A stretch of 64,000 nucleotides of DNA from assembly GCA_965530755.1 (NCBI GenBank), contig CBESNA010000011.1:1-64000 (forward strand), read 5' to 3'. Every line of letters begins with the position of its first letter. Position 1 is the stretch's first letter. The DNA is from SZUA-35 sp965530755. GTDB lineage: Bacteria; Actinomycetota; Acidimicrobiia; Acidimicrobiales; SZUA-35. Positions 8,980 through 17,422 of the stretch are shown piece after piece. Under the pieces are notes generated by a model. It made no database searches. It saw only the letters and a program-made list of their open reading frames with translations, and was not told where the DNA came from. Made by a program: the position numbers and the translations under genes.

Positions 8980-9801
8980 ATGCCTGAGGGCCACGTCCTG
9001 CACAGGGCGGCACGGCTTCAAGGCCGCCGATTCAACGGTGAGATCGTCGAGCTGTCATCGCCACAGGGCCGGTTCAGCGAGGGAGCCGATCGGTTGAGCG
9101 GTCAGCAGCTCGACTCGATTCGGGCCAAGGGGAAACATCTGTTCTACCGATTCGACTCCGGCGACGAGATGCATGTCCACCTGGGCCTGTTCGGCAAGTT
9201 CCGGATCCAGTCACTGCCTGAGCCAGGCGAGGAGCCGCTGCCGGTCTCGCCCAACTGCAGGGTGTTGATGTGGACCGATCGCGATCGCTTGCACCTCGCC
9301 GGACCCAACCAATGCGAGGTGTTGGAGCCATGGGAAGCCGAGGCTGTTCGCTCAAGGCTGGGACCCGACCCCATCGAGGATGAACCAGACGGGTCGGACC
9401 AGTTCTTCGAGCTCCTGCAGCGACGCACCATCCCGATCGGCAAGGCGATCATGGTGCAGGAGGTCATCAGCGGAATCGGCAACATCTACCGATCAGAGTT
9501 GCTCTTCCAGATCGGCCTGAACCCCTGGCATCGATCGAAGGATCTGCGGGCTGACACGGTCGATCGACTGTGGCAACAGTCCGTCGTGGAGCTCAAGGCG
9601 GGTGAGCGGATCGGGAGGATCATCACCACCGATCCGACCGAATTCGGCGCTCAAAAACGCAAGGAGCTGATGAAAGGCGAGCGCTTGTACGTCTACAAGC
9701 GCGGGGGAGAACCGTGCCGCCGATGCGGTGCCACCGTCGTATCCGAGAACATCGACGGGAGGAACGTGTGGTGGTGCCCCACCTGCCAGCCCGCTGGCTG
9801 A
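8980..9801 (+). CDS. nei: Fpg/Nei-family DNA glycosylase (endonuclease VIII type)
   Basis: 273 residues beginning MPEGH: Pro2 is the Schiff-base nucleophile and Glu3 the acid after Met removal, as in Nei/MutM enzymes. The helix-two-turn-helix region (QEVISGIGNIYRSELLF) is intact. The C-terminal zinc finger shows CRRCG and CPTC pairs. MPEGH with a following HR, and a short zinc finger, resemble actinobacterial Nei rather than MutM. Function: excision of oxidised pyrimidines with AP-lyase activity. It sits in an otherwise metabolic run, so co-regulation is not informative. Confidence 0.88.
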   Translation: MPEGHVLHRAARLQGRRFNGEIVELSSPQGRFSEGADRLSGQQLDSIRAKGKHLFYRFDSGDEMHVHLGLFGKFRIQSLPEPGEEPLPVSPNCRVLMWTDRDRLHLAGPNQCEVLEPWEAEAVRSRLGPDPIEDEPDGSDQFFELLQRRTIPIGKAIMVQEVISGIGNIYRSELLFQIGLNPWHRSKDLRADTVDRLWQQSVVELKAGERIGRIITTDPTEFGAQKRKELMKGERLYVYKRGGEPCRRCGATVVSENIDGRNVWWCPTCQPAG

Positions 9802-9846
9802 GCGGCGTGATGTTTGGTTGGGCCGGATTGGGGCAGACCCGGTTGC

Positions 9847-10434
9847 GTGAGAAGTTACTCGACACGTCCGTCTGATCGCCCGCCTCAGCTCACCGGAGCC
9901 GCGTTCCGTCGTCGGCCCGTGGTGCTGAGCCTCTTGGCTGCCGTCGCCCTTGTATTCTCAGCCTGCTCCGGGTCAGACCTCGACGAGGAGGCGATCGACC
10001 TCGACAATGTGAACGAGTCATCACCAGCCACAGACGCCATGCGAGCAGCGGGTGCATCGACCATGGCGGATGTGATCGATGCGCTCGGTGTCGACGCCAT
10101 CGGCTCCGATGCCACCTTCTTCGTTCCCAGCGACCGGGCGTTTCTCACCCTCGATGCCGACGTCCTCGCGTCGATTCTCGCCAACGATGATCAACTGGCC
10201 GACGTCGTGGCGAGTCACACACTCGACGGTTCCATGTTGATCGAGGATCTGCTGGCTCAGGCGCCGCTCGTGCTCGATTCGGGCACGATCGTCGACCTCG
10301 AGTCGGCAGACGACGGTTCGATCATGGTCGGCGAGTCTGCCCTCGTTGAAGGCGACCTGAGTGTCGACGGAATCACGATCCATGTCATCGACGGCTTTCT
10401 CACCGACCTGACCGATCAGCGTGGCGACCAGTGA
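9847..10434 (+). CDS. fasciclin (FAS1) domain lipoprotein
   Basis: About 195 residues: a basic n-region, a hydrophobic helix ending VFSAC (lipobox), a short acidic linker and one FAS1 domain with the usual blocks TMADVIDALG, ATFFVPSDRAF, VVASHTLDG and SVDGITIHVIDGFL. FAS1 domains mediate adhesion or ligand binding on the outer face. The start is uncertain: TTG at 9814, GTG at 9847 (chosen because it keeps the arginines before the signal helix) or GTG at 9919. The stop overlaps the ABC ATPase start by 4 bases (GTGA), so it is likely the extracytoplasmic partner of that transporter. Confidence 0.78.
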   Translation: MRSYSTRPSDRPPQLTGAAFRRRPVVLSLLAAVALVFSACSGSDLDEEAIDLDNVNESSPATDAMRAAGASTMADVIDALGVDAIGSDATFFVPSDRAFLTLDADVLASILANDDQLADVVASHTLDGSMLIEDLLAQAPLVLDSGTIVDLESADDGSIMVGESALVEGDLSVDGITIHVIDGFLTDLTDQRGDQ

Positions 10435-11411
10435 TCGCGTCTGTGGAGGCCGAGCACCTCACGTGCCGCTTCGGTGACAAGGAAGCGGTGAGCGACGTCT
10501 CCCTCGAGATCGCCGAAGGCTCGGTCGTCGGAATCATCGGGCCGAGCGGATCAGGCAAGACCACGCTCGTTCGTTTGATGCTCGGTTTGCTCGGGCCCAC
10601 ATCGGGCGGCATTCGGGTCGGAGGGGTCGCATCTGTCGACATGGACCGGGAGTACCGACGTCAGATCGGCTATCTGCCGCAGCAGCCTGCTCTGCTGCCG
10701 GACCTCGGCATCGCCCAGAATCTCCGCTTCCACGCCTCGACCTACGGGATGAAACTGACCAAGCGAGACGTCATCGAGAGCCTCGCAGCGATGGAGCTCG
10801 ACGATCAGGCACAGACCCTCGTTCACGACGCCTCTGGTGGCATGCAGCGACGTGTCGGTCTGGCGTCGGCCCTCGTTCATCGACCTCGACTGATCGTTCT
10901 CGACGAGCCGACCGCAGGCCTCGACCCGATCCTGCGGGGCAGCGTGTGGCAACGACTCAGGGGGCAGTCAGACGAAGGGCGAACGGTCATCGTGACGACG
11001 CAATACATCGGCGAGGCAGCGAACTGCGATCGCGTCCTTCTCATGCGAGACGGGGTGGTGCGATTCGATGGAACACCGGACGACCTCCGCCGCAGCGCCC
11101 ATGGGGGTCAGGTCGTCGAGATCGAAGCGTCGCAGCTGTTCACGTCCGAACACCTCGAACGGCTCGAGTCCCTCGGTGTCGTTCTCGACGCTCCACGCGT
11201 GCTCGATGCTCGGTCTGTTTCCGTTGTCGTTGAAGACGCAGGCGTGGCCATTCCGCTTCTTTCCGAAGAACTGGGGGCTCTGGGAGTCGACGTTCGATCG
11301 ATCGCCGAACGCGTCGTGGACTTCGATGAGGCGTTCGTGAAGCTTGTCGATGCCAGCCCCGAGAAGCCGACCGAAGCCATCGCTGTCGACATGAAGGTGG
11401 TGTCGACATGA
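10431..11411 (+). CDS. ABC transporter ATP-binding protein
   Basis: 326 residues. Walker A GPSGSGKT, Q-loop YLPQQPAL, a degenerate signature ASGGMQRR (LSGGQ in most), Walker B LIVLDEPTAGLDP and an H-loop replaced by a TQY sequence (VIVTTQYIGEA). About 90 residues follow the nucleotide-binding domain, as in drug/lipid ABC-2 ATPases. GTG start overlapping the FAS1 stop; ATGA overlap with the permease. Energises the ABC-2 permease encoded next. Substrate unknown. Confidence 0.88.
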   Translation: MIASVEAEHLTCRFGDKEAVSDVSLEIAEGSVVGIIGPSGSGKTTLVRLMLGLLGPTSGGIRVGGVASVDMDREYRRQIGYLPQQPALLPDLGIAQNLRFHASTYGMKLTKRDVIESLAAMELDDQAQTLVHDASGGMQRRVGLASALVHRPRLIVLDEPTAGLDPILRGSVWQRLRGQSDEGRTVIVTTQYIGEAANCDRVLLMRDGVVRFDGTPDDLRRSAHGGQVVEIEASQLFTSEHLERLESLGVVLDAPRVLDARSVSVVVEDAGVAIPLLSEELGALGVDVRSIAERVVDFDEAFVKLVDASPEKPTEAIAVDMKVVST

Positions 11412-12721
11412 GGAACGTGACCACCTGGCTGATCCAGGCGTGGGGAATGTTCCGGCGGGAGCTCTTGTCGTTGATCCGGCAACCGAAGTTGATTCTGATC
11501 ATGGTGCTGGGCCCGTTCGCCGTTCTCCTCCTCTTCGGCGCTGGCTACCGCAACGACACGATCAGCCTGCGAACGATCTTCGTGGCCGAGGAGATCGACG
11601 AGATTCGAACGCTGATCGAGTCATACGAGGAAGAGTTCGATGACTACGTCGAGCCTGTCGGTTACACCTCGGATGTACTCGACGGCCGACGGGCGCTGGA
11701 GGCAGGCGAGGTCGACCTCGTCGTGGTGTTTCCGCCCACACCGCTGGAGACGATTCGGGCCGGGTCGCCGGCGGAGATCGCGGTGCTCCACAACAAGATC
11801 GATCCGATCCAGCAGACCGCCGTCGTGATCGCGGCAGAGGTCGCAACAGCCAAGCTCAACGCCGCCATCGTTTCGGAGATGATCGCTGCCGGCCAGGACC
11901 AGGCCCGGAGCGATCGAGCGGCACTGGAGAGTGGCATCGAAGTCACGGAGGGATTGGCCGCCGATGAGGTCATTGCGGATGAGGTCGAGGTCGAGCCGGC
12001 CGGAACATCGAGTCAGCTGATCACCATCGAGGACGTGCAATTCTTCCTCGAGGAGGGCGACCCGAGGCTGCTCGCCCAACCGTTCGTGAGCGACTCGGAG
12101 ACGATCCTCCGTCGACCGATCGACGAGGTCGACTTCTTCGTTCCTTCTGCCATTGGACTGCTGCTGCAACACGCGACGGTTTCGCTGGCTGCGCTTTCGC
12201 TGATGAGGGATCGGAACCTCGGCCTGGTCGAGATGTACCGAGTGGGACCCATCCGGTCCGGTTCGATTCTGATCGGAAAGTACTCGGCGTACCTCGTTGT
12301 TGGCCTGGTCGTCGGGCTCGGTCTGCTCGGAGTCACCCGCTACGGCCTGGGAACCGAGGTGTCCGGCGCCCTTGCGTGGGCAGTTGCCAGCATCGTGCTC
12401 GGCCTGTTCGCCGGGCTCAGTCTCGGCTTCGTGGCTGCACTCGTCGCTCGCTCTGACGTCCAAGCCGTGCAATTCGCCATGCTCGTGCTGCTGCTCGGCC
12501 TCTTCTTCGGCGGCTTCTTCCTCGATCTCGACAATCTTCGTTCACCGTTCCGCGACATTGCCTGGCTGCTGCCTGTCACCTTCACGATTCGCCTCCTCCA
12601 GGACGTCATGCTCCGCGGTGTTGCTCCTGATCTTCGTGACGTCGGAGGCCTCGTCGCACAGACGGCCGTCTACGGGCTCGTGGCCTGGCGGCTTCTCGTA
12701 CGACAGTTGCGGGTGCGCTGA
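11408..12721 (+). CDS. ABC-2 type transporter permease
   Basis: 437 residues. One transmembrane helix (about 27-46), then a roughly 200-residue extracytoplasmic domain with an acidic coiled segment (residues about 160-200), then five or so hydrophobic helices to the C-terminus. This is the topology of ABC-2 exporters of the drug/lipid type. It sits between the ATPase (ATGA overlap) and the coiled-coil membrane protein. Confidence 0.85.
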   Translation: MRNVTTWLIQAWGMFRRELLSLIRQPKLILIMVLGPFAVLLLFGAGYRNDTISLRTIFVAEEIDEIRTLIESYEEEFDDYVEPVGYTSDVLDGRRALEAGEVDLVVVFPPTPLETIRAGSPAEIAVLHNKIDPIQQTAVVIAAEVATAKLNAAIVSEMIAAGQDQARSDRAALESGIEVTEGLAADEVIADEVEVEPAGTSSQLITIEDVQFFLEEGDPRLLAQPFVSDSETILRRPIDEVDFFVPSAIGLLLQHATVSLAALSLMRDRNLGLVEMYRVGPIRSGSILIGKYSAYLVVGLVVGLGLLGVTRYGLGTEVSGALAWAVASIVLGLFAGLSLGFVAALVARSDVQAVQFAMLVLLLGLFFGGFFLDLDNLRSPFRDIAWLLPVTFTIRLLQDVMLRGVAPDLRDVGGLVAQTAVYGLVAWRLLVRQLRVR

Positions 12722-12768
12722 TGGACGCCCCGACTCGCCCACCCACGCCTGGTCAGAAAGGAATCCTC

Positions 12769-13521
12769 ATGACCGAACCTCGAACAAATTCCAACCGGTT
12801 GGTCCAGACGATCGCCGTCGTCACGGTCCTCTCCGTCGTCATCGTCACTGTCGCCGGTTGGATCGTGCTCCAGCGGCTGGAGGACAGTTGGATCGCCACG
12901 CTCGAGTCGACCGACCAAGGGCTTGGTCGGACCGAGATGCTCCTCGACGCCACTGGAAATCTCGCCGGCGAGTCGGCCGAGGGCCTTGGGGCAGTCAACG
13001 GGGCCGTCGGGACAGGGTCAGACCTCACCACTGAGACGGTGCAGACCGTCGAGTCGCTGCAGCAGGTCTTGATCCCGCTGGTCGACGACGTCGACGAGTT
13101 CGCGGCGACGCTCCAGGTTCTCTCCGACCTGCTCGAGAGCAACGAGTTGTTCGGGCTCCTCGGGGTAGCGCCAACGCTCGACACCAGGGATATCGAGTCG
13201 CTGCGGACCGATCTCGACGCCCTCCGAGCCGATCTGGAAAGCCTCGAGGTCGACAGCGGCATCGTCGATGAGGTGGCTGGAGTGTCGAGGAGCATCGATG
13301 CCGTCGTCATCGAACTCGAGACGACGCAGACGGTGCTCAACGATCTGAAGCTGGGTATCGGTGACGCTCGAGACACCCTGGGTCAGCAACGGGACGACAT
13401 CGACACGACGATGCTGATCGGGCGAATCGTTCTCCTCGGGCTCGCCGCCAGCCTCATCCTGTCGCAGTTCGGGCTCTACGCCCTCTCGCGACGTCCTGCG
13501 GCTGAGAACCCAGTCACTTGA
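12769..13521 (+). CDS. bitopic membrane protein with extracytoplasmic coiled coil
   Basis: 250 residues: a helix at about 10-35, an amphipathic Leu/Asp/Thr-rich region (repeated LESLQQVL-, LRTDLDALRADL-type heptads) to about 205, and a second helix at about 215-235. No family recognised. I chose the ATG at 12769 because AGAAAGGA lies 8 bases upstream; an ATG at 12721 overlapping the permease stop would add 16 unconvincing residues. By position it is probably a structural partner of the ABC exporter. Its last 8 bases overlap the convergent ligase gene. Confidence 0.65.
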   Translation: MTEPRTNSNRLVQTIAVVTVLSVVIVTVAGWIVLQRLEDSWIATLESTDQGLGRTEMLLDATGNLAGESAEGLGAVNGAVGTGSDLTTETVQTVESLQQVLIPLVDDVDEFAATLQVLSDLLESNELFGLLGVAPTLDTRDIESLRTDLDALRADLESLEVDSGIVDEVAGVSRSIDAVVIELETTQTVLNDLKLGIGDARDTLGQQRDDIDTTMLIGRIVLLGLAASLILSQFGLYALSRRPAAENPVT

Positions 13522-15016
13522 GCAGCGAGCGCACGGCTTCGAGCGAGTCAGCCTCGGAGGCCCGCTTGTCCTCTCGATACCTGCGAACACGGGCGAACCG
13601 AAGGGCCACACCACCCGGATAGCGGGTCGACCGTTGTGCGCCGTCGAGTGCCACCTCGACCACCAGTTCGGGTGCCACGTACACGGTGTGGCCGGTGCTG
13701 CTCCGTCGCCACTCCCTGGCAAGAAGCGCGTTGGTCTGCCACGACAGCAACTCGTCCGTCATCCCCTTGAACGTCTTGCCCACCATCACCGGCTCGCCGG
13801 TTTCTGGGTCGAGCGCTCCGAGGTGGAGGTTGGAGAGCCATCCCTGTCGCCTGCCGTGCCCCCACTCGGCGGCGAGGACGACGAGATCAAGAGTGTGGAC
13901 CGGCTTGACCTTCCGCCAACCCTTGCCCCGCCTGCCCGCCTCGTAGCTGCCGCCTATGGCCTTCACCATGACTCCTTCGTGGCCGGCAGCGATTGCAGCC
14001 TCGAGGTGGGCGGCGGCGACAACTGCGTCGTCGGTCTCAACCGTCGGGACGCCGTGCTCACCGACGAGGTCGGCCAACACCGCACGTCGAAACCGAAGCG
14101 GTTCGTCGAGCAGGACCCGGTCGTCGTGGACCATCACGTCGAAGAAGAACGGCCGCAGGCCCCAGCCTTCGGCGCTGGCCGTGTCCTGGAAGGCGAGAGG
14201 CGCTCCGTCCGGATCGAGGCCGAGGACCTCCCCGTCGAGGACCAGCCGATCGGCGTTGAAGCTGCGGGCGATGTCGACCACCATCGGAACCCGTCCCGTG
14301 ATGTCGTTCAGATTGCGTGTGTAGACGCGGACGTCGTCGCCGTTGCGGTGCAACTGGATGCGGGCGCCATCGAGCTTCCACTCGACCGACGAGAGCCCGA
14401 GATCGCCGACGGCCTCGACCACGGACGCCGCGGTGCTCGCCAGCATCGGCTCGATGGGTCGTCCCACCTCGATGGTCACGGCACTGAGGCCCTCGGCTCC
14501 CTGCGAGAGGGCGATGGTGGCGGTGGCGCCGAGATCGCCACGCAGCATCGTCGCTCGACGGAGGAGGGGCTTGCCGACACCGGCCGCCATCGCGACCCCG
14601 TCTGAGATGACCCCGGCGAGCGCTCCCTGCCGCACGTCGCCGACGAGGACCTGCGCCATGAACTCCATCTCGTCCGTCGTGGCCCGCTGCAACACGGCCC
14701 GCAGCAGGTCTGCCCGTCGAGCCGTGGAGCCGTCGCCGCTGATCGTCGCCACCTCGGTCAGCATGTCGTCGATGTCGCCGACGGTGAGAGAAGGTGCGGC
14801 CGCCGGGGTGAGGTCCAGCGAGCTGACCGTTGCCCACCCGATGCCGATGCGCCCCTGCCGCTGCTGCCCGAGCATCAGGCCGACGACGATCTCCACATCA
14901 GGCCGGTCGATGGCGGCGAACAACTCGGCGAGGCGGGCGGTCTTCTCTCCCCGTTTCGACGTAGCGGTCAGATCACGCGAAGCATCGGCCAAGAGATGAA
15001 GGGGAGTGCCGCTCAT
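13514..15016 (-). CDS. ligB: ATP-dependent DNA ligase (LigB type)
   Basis: 500 residues, the size of mycobacterial LigB (about 507). The N-terminal helical DNA-binding domain is followed by the adenylation motif EWKLDGAR with nucleophile Lys214, then RNLNDITGR, VLDGEVLG, EGVMVKAIGGSY, WRKVKP and a C-terminal OB fold. Accessory ligase alongside the NAD-dependent LigA expected elsewhere. ATG at 15016 is preceded at 6 bases by CAGACT; the open frame extends 14 codons further but into the divergent promoter region. Confidence 0.9.
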   Translation of the reverse strand: MSGTPLHLLADASRDLTATSKRGEKTARLAELFAAIDRPDVEIVVGLMLGQQRQGRIGIGWATVSSLDLTPAAAPSLTVGDIDDMLTEVATISGDGSTARRADLLRAVLQRATTDEMEFMAQVLVGDVRQGALAGVISDGVAMAAGVGKPLLRRATMLRGDLGATATIALSQGAEGLSAVTIEVGRPIEPMLASTAASVVEAVGDLGLSSVEWKLDGARIQLHRNGDDVRVYTRNLNDITGRVPMVVDIARSFNADRLVLDGEVLGLDPDGAPLAFQDTASAEGWGLRPFFFDVMVHDDRVLLDEPLRFRRAVLADLVGEHGVPTVETDDAVVAAAHLEAAIAAGHEGVMVKAIGGSYEAGRRGKGWRKVKPVHTLDLVVLAAEWGHGRRQGWLSNLHLGALDPETGEPVMVGKTFKGMTDELLSWQTNALLAREWRRSSTGHTVYVAPELVVEVALDGAQRSTRYPGGVALRFARVRRYREDKRASEADSLEAVRSLLK

Positions 15017-15022
15017 GCGTGC

Positions 15023-15028
15023 AGTCTG
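15023..15028 (-). promoter_or_regulatory. -10 hexamer CAGACT for the ligase
   Basis: Six bases from the ATG at 15016. The same hexamer at the same distance precedes the 3-hydroxyacyl-CoA dehydrogenase at 19933. Confidence 0.35.
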
Positions 15029-15049
15029 GCCGACGCCGCCGTTTCGACG

Positions 15050-15055
15050 TACGGT
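15050..15055 (+). promoter_or_regulatory. -10 hexamer TACGGT for the UGA-containing redoxin gene
   Basis: Eight bases before the ATG at 15064, back to back with the ligase promoter. It indicates that the redoxin gene is transcribed from its own start. Confidence 0.4.
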
Positions 15056-15063
15056 CACGGCTC

Positions 15064-16158
15064 ATGATCCTCGAGACACTGTCCGTCGCTCCAGACGACT
15101 TCGCGAAACGAACGGGTTGGGTGGCCAAACCGGAAGGTCTGTGCAAGGGCGATCTCTGCGTCCCTGCACCGTCGGCCACGCAACCGGACGGCACGCTCTC
15201 GGTGGAAGTGCTGGCCGAGCGCCTCGGCATGCCACTCATCACCGACGACGCCTCCGGCCTGATGGCACTCGGCCCGGAGTCCGGGGGTACCGCACTCACC
15301 ACAGTCCAGGTCCCGGACATCACGCTGGCCGACGTCGACGACAACCCCTTCTCCCTCTCGTCACTTCATGGGAAGCAGGTGCTGCTTGTCGCATGGGCGT
15401 CGTGGTGAGGCTGCCGCACCAGCCTGCCCGGGTGGCAGGCGCTTCAAGAAGAACTGGCCGACACCAATCTCGTGATCGTCACGGTGGCCCTCGACATCGA
15501 TCCGGAGAAGGCTCGGCCCTGGATCGAAGCTGCACCGCCATCTGACGGAGCGAAGCCTCACGTGGCGCTGATCGACTCCGCCCATCTCGTCGACGAGACG
15601 CTCGGCATCAACAACGTGCCGATGGCGGTCTGGATCGACGAGCTTGGTCGCATTGTCCGACCGGCCGAGAGCTCCTCGATCGAGGAGAGCGAGTTGCGCA
15701 ACATGGAGGTCAGCCCCGACCTCCCAGAGCGTCTCCAGGTCGCCCTGACCGAGATCAAGAAGATGCCGGAATCGGCCAAGGAATATCGGGCCGCAATCGT
15801 CGATTGGGCGACAAACGGGGCATCCAGTCCGTTCGTTCTCAGCGCAGACGAAGTCATCGCCCGATCCCAGCCTCGATCCCGTGACCATGCCGAGGCCGCC
15901 GCCTGGTTCGAGCTGGGCCAGCACCTCTTCCGAACCACAGGCGACAAGGAGGCAGCGGTGCCTCTCTGGAAGCGGGCCCACGCGCTCGACCGCAGCAACT
16001 GGACATACAAGCGCCAGGCATGGACGTTGGAGACCACTCCGGACGGGCAACCGTCCGACCTCTCGCAAGAGGTCGGTGACACCTACGGAACTTCCTGGCT
16101 CGATGACGTCCTGGCCCTGGGTGGTGGAGCAAACTACGGGATCGTCCCCCAGCTCTAG
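15064..16158 (+). CDS. redoxin/thioredoxin-fold protein with in-frame UGA, candidate selenoprotein
   Basis: One reading frame encodes 364 residues if the TGA at 15406-15408 is decoded; it would be residue 115. Before it: a domain with Cys27 and Cys32 (LCKGDLCVP), then a redoxin start (VQVPDITLADVDDNPFSLSSLHGKQ) and VLLVAWASW. After it, in the same frame: GCRTSLPGWQALQEEL, then NNVPMAVWIDELGRIVRP and a helical, TPR-like C-terminus (FELGQHLF, AVPLWKRAHALD). TGA thus sits where redoxins have the first active-site cysteine, giving U-G-C. A hairpin at 15422-15440 fits a bacterial SECIS. Alternatives are a nonsense mutation or a base error (TGC or TGT to TGA). Followed after 8 bases by an SDR. Confidence 0.75.
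15422..15440 (+). promoter_or_regulatory. candidate bacterial SECIS hairpin
   Basis: A perfect 7-bp stem, GCCTGCC (15422-15428) pairing with GGCAGGC (15434-15440), closed by the pentaloop CGGGT. The loop begins 20 bases after the UGA and has G at its second position. Published rules for bacterial SECIS elements ask for a short loop with G among the first two bases about 16-37 nt after UGA; this fits. The element is within the coding frame, as is normal in bacteria. In GC-rich DNA such hairpins can also arise by chance. Confidence 0.55.
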
Positions 16159-16166
16159 GAGCTCTC

Positions 16167-16841
16167 ATGCCAAGCCTCGCCGGTGCCTCGGTCGTCGTCC
16201 TCGGTGCAACCGGTGGGCTGGGTTCACCCATCGCTCGGCTCGCGTCTGAACGAGGAGCCCGTCTCACTCTGGTCGGCCGTGACGCAGAACGACTTGCCGC
16301 CCTCGGGCTGCCGGGCCTGCAGATCCCGGCCGATCTGCGCCTTCCCGATGCCGCGGCAGCGGTGCTCGACGCAGTCAAGGTGGAGTACGGCAAGGTCGAC
16401 GTGGTGGTCAACGCCACGGGAGTGGTCGCCTTCGGCCCGGTCGACGGACTGGAGGTCGACGTGCTCGAAGAGTTGTTCCTCACCAACACGTTCCTCCCGG
16501 TGTTCGTCGCCAAGGCGGCACTCGAACGGCTGACGCCTGGCGGGATGATCGTGAACATCTCGGGCGTCATCGCCGAGCAGAACTTGCCAGGCATGGCCGC
16601 CTACGGAGCCTCCAAGGCAGCCCTCCGCTCCTTCGACGAAGCTGTCGGCCGGGAGGCACGACGACACAAGGTGCGAGTCCTCGACGCCAGGCCAGGTCAC
16701 ACCGAGACCGGGCTCGCCTCACGTGCGATCGCTGGTGAGGCGCCGGGGTTCCCCCCGGGGCTCGATCCCGTTCACGTGGCCACCGTGATCGTCGACGCCA
16801 TCGAGGCCGACGCGAAGGACCTGCCGAGCACCGCCTTCTGA
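16167..16841 (+). CDS. short-chain dehydrogenase/reductase
   Basis: 224 residues, classical SDR. Nucleotide motif GATGGLGSPIA at residues 13-23, a conserved VVNATGV strand, catalytic Ser in NISGVIAEQ and YGASK (Tyr-x3-Lys). NAD(P)-dependent oxidoreductase of unknown substrate. Only 8 bases follow the redoxin stop, so the two are probably cotranscribed, which suggests, without proof, a shared redox role. Confidence 0.85.
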   Translation: MPSLAGASVVVLGATGGLGSPIARLASERGARLTLVGRDAERLAALGLPGLQIPADLRLPDAAAAVLDAVKVEYGKVDVVVNATGVVAFGPVDGLEVDVLEELFLTNTFLPVFVAKAALERLTPGGMIVNISGVIAEQNLPGMAAYGASKAALRSFDEAVGREARRHKVRVLDARPGHTETGLASRAIAGEAPGFPPGLDPVHVATVIVDAIEADAKDLPSTAF

Positions 16842-16847
16842 CCCCAA

Positions 16848-17312
16848 TCAAATACCGGCGCAGTTCGAGCAGATACCGATCACATCGACCCGGTGATGGG
16901 TTCCCTCGAAACCACGGGTGGCGCCGGCGGCGGCCAACTCGTCGTGCAGTCGATGCTCGAGATCTTCACTCAGGCCCACGTCGAGCACGATGCCGCACGA
17001 CGTGCAGACCAGGTGATGGTGGTGGCTGCCCGTGATGTCCTCGGTCAGTTCGAAGTGGGCGTGGTTGTCGCTCGTGATGATGCGATGCACGACGTCGGCG
17101 CTCTCGAGGTCTGCCAGATTCCGATAGGCCGAGCTCTGGGCCAGGCCCGGAGCATCGGCCAGGAGTTGCACGATGGTCTGCGGATCGTCCGCTCCGGCCA
17201 GAGCATCGACGATCTGTCGCCGACTCCTGGTGTATCGCTGGCCGGCCGAACGGAGCCGCTGCAGCGCAGCGTCGTGAATCACTGCTCGTTGGGGCCTTGA
17301 CGTGTCCGACAC
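16848..17312 (-). CDS. Fur-family metalloregulator
   Basis: 154 residues. Winged helix (GQRYTRSRRQIVDALAG, then SSAYRNLADLESADVV), metal-binding HFELTEDITGSHHHHLVC with Cys pairs CTSCG and CSNCAG (structural zinc), and a dimerisation region. I chose the GTG at 17312: it lies 7 bases after TACCCT and leaves the dyad at 17331-17349 upstream as a possible autoregulatory site, whereas the first ATG at 17357 would put that site inside the coding region. Zn (Zur) or peroxide (PerR) specificity cannot be decided. Confidence 0.85.
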   Translation of the reverse strand: MSDTSRPQRAVIHDAALQRLRSAGQRYTRSRRQIVDALAGADDPQTIVQLLADAPGLAQSSAYRNLADLESADVVHRIITSDNHAHFELTEDITGSHHHHLVCTSCGIVLDVGLSEDLEHRLHDELAAAGATRGFEGTHHRVDVIGICSNCAGI

Positions 17313-17319
17313 GGTCGCC

Positions 17320-17325
17320 AGGGTA
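17320..17325 (-). promoter_or_regulatory. -10 hexamer TACCCT for the Fur-family gene
   Basis: Seven bases before the GTG at 17312; it decides that start over the ATG at 17357. Confidence 0.4.
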
Positions 17326-17330
17326 TAGGA

Positions 17331-17349
17331 TTGAGAACCATTGGGAACA
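17331..17349. promoter_or_regulatory. possible Fur/Zur operator
   Basis: TTGAGAACCATTGGGAACA lies between the Fur-family gene and the divergent BI-1 gene. The left half matches the TGAnAAnCATT half of actinobacterial Zur boxes; the right half is imperfect. Placed just upstream of the regulator's -10, where autorepression is common. Confidence 0.35.
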
Positions 17350-17422
17350 TCGGCCACTCGGGGAACAAAGCCCGACGATGCAACGTTGAGCCCACACGAT
17401 CTCTCGAGAAGGATGTGCGTCC

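Noticed and set aside
13634..14605. Plus-strand open frame of 323 codons opposite the ligase
   Set aside because: Shadow of ligB; no signature and no start signals.
17297..17329. TTGACG / TATAGG as a promoter for the BI-1 gene
   Set aside because: The spacing of 21 bases between the elements is too long for a standard promoter.
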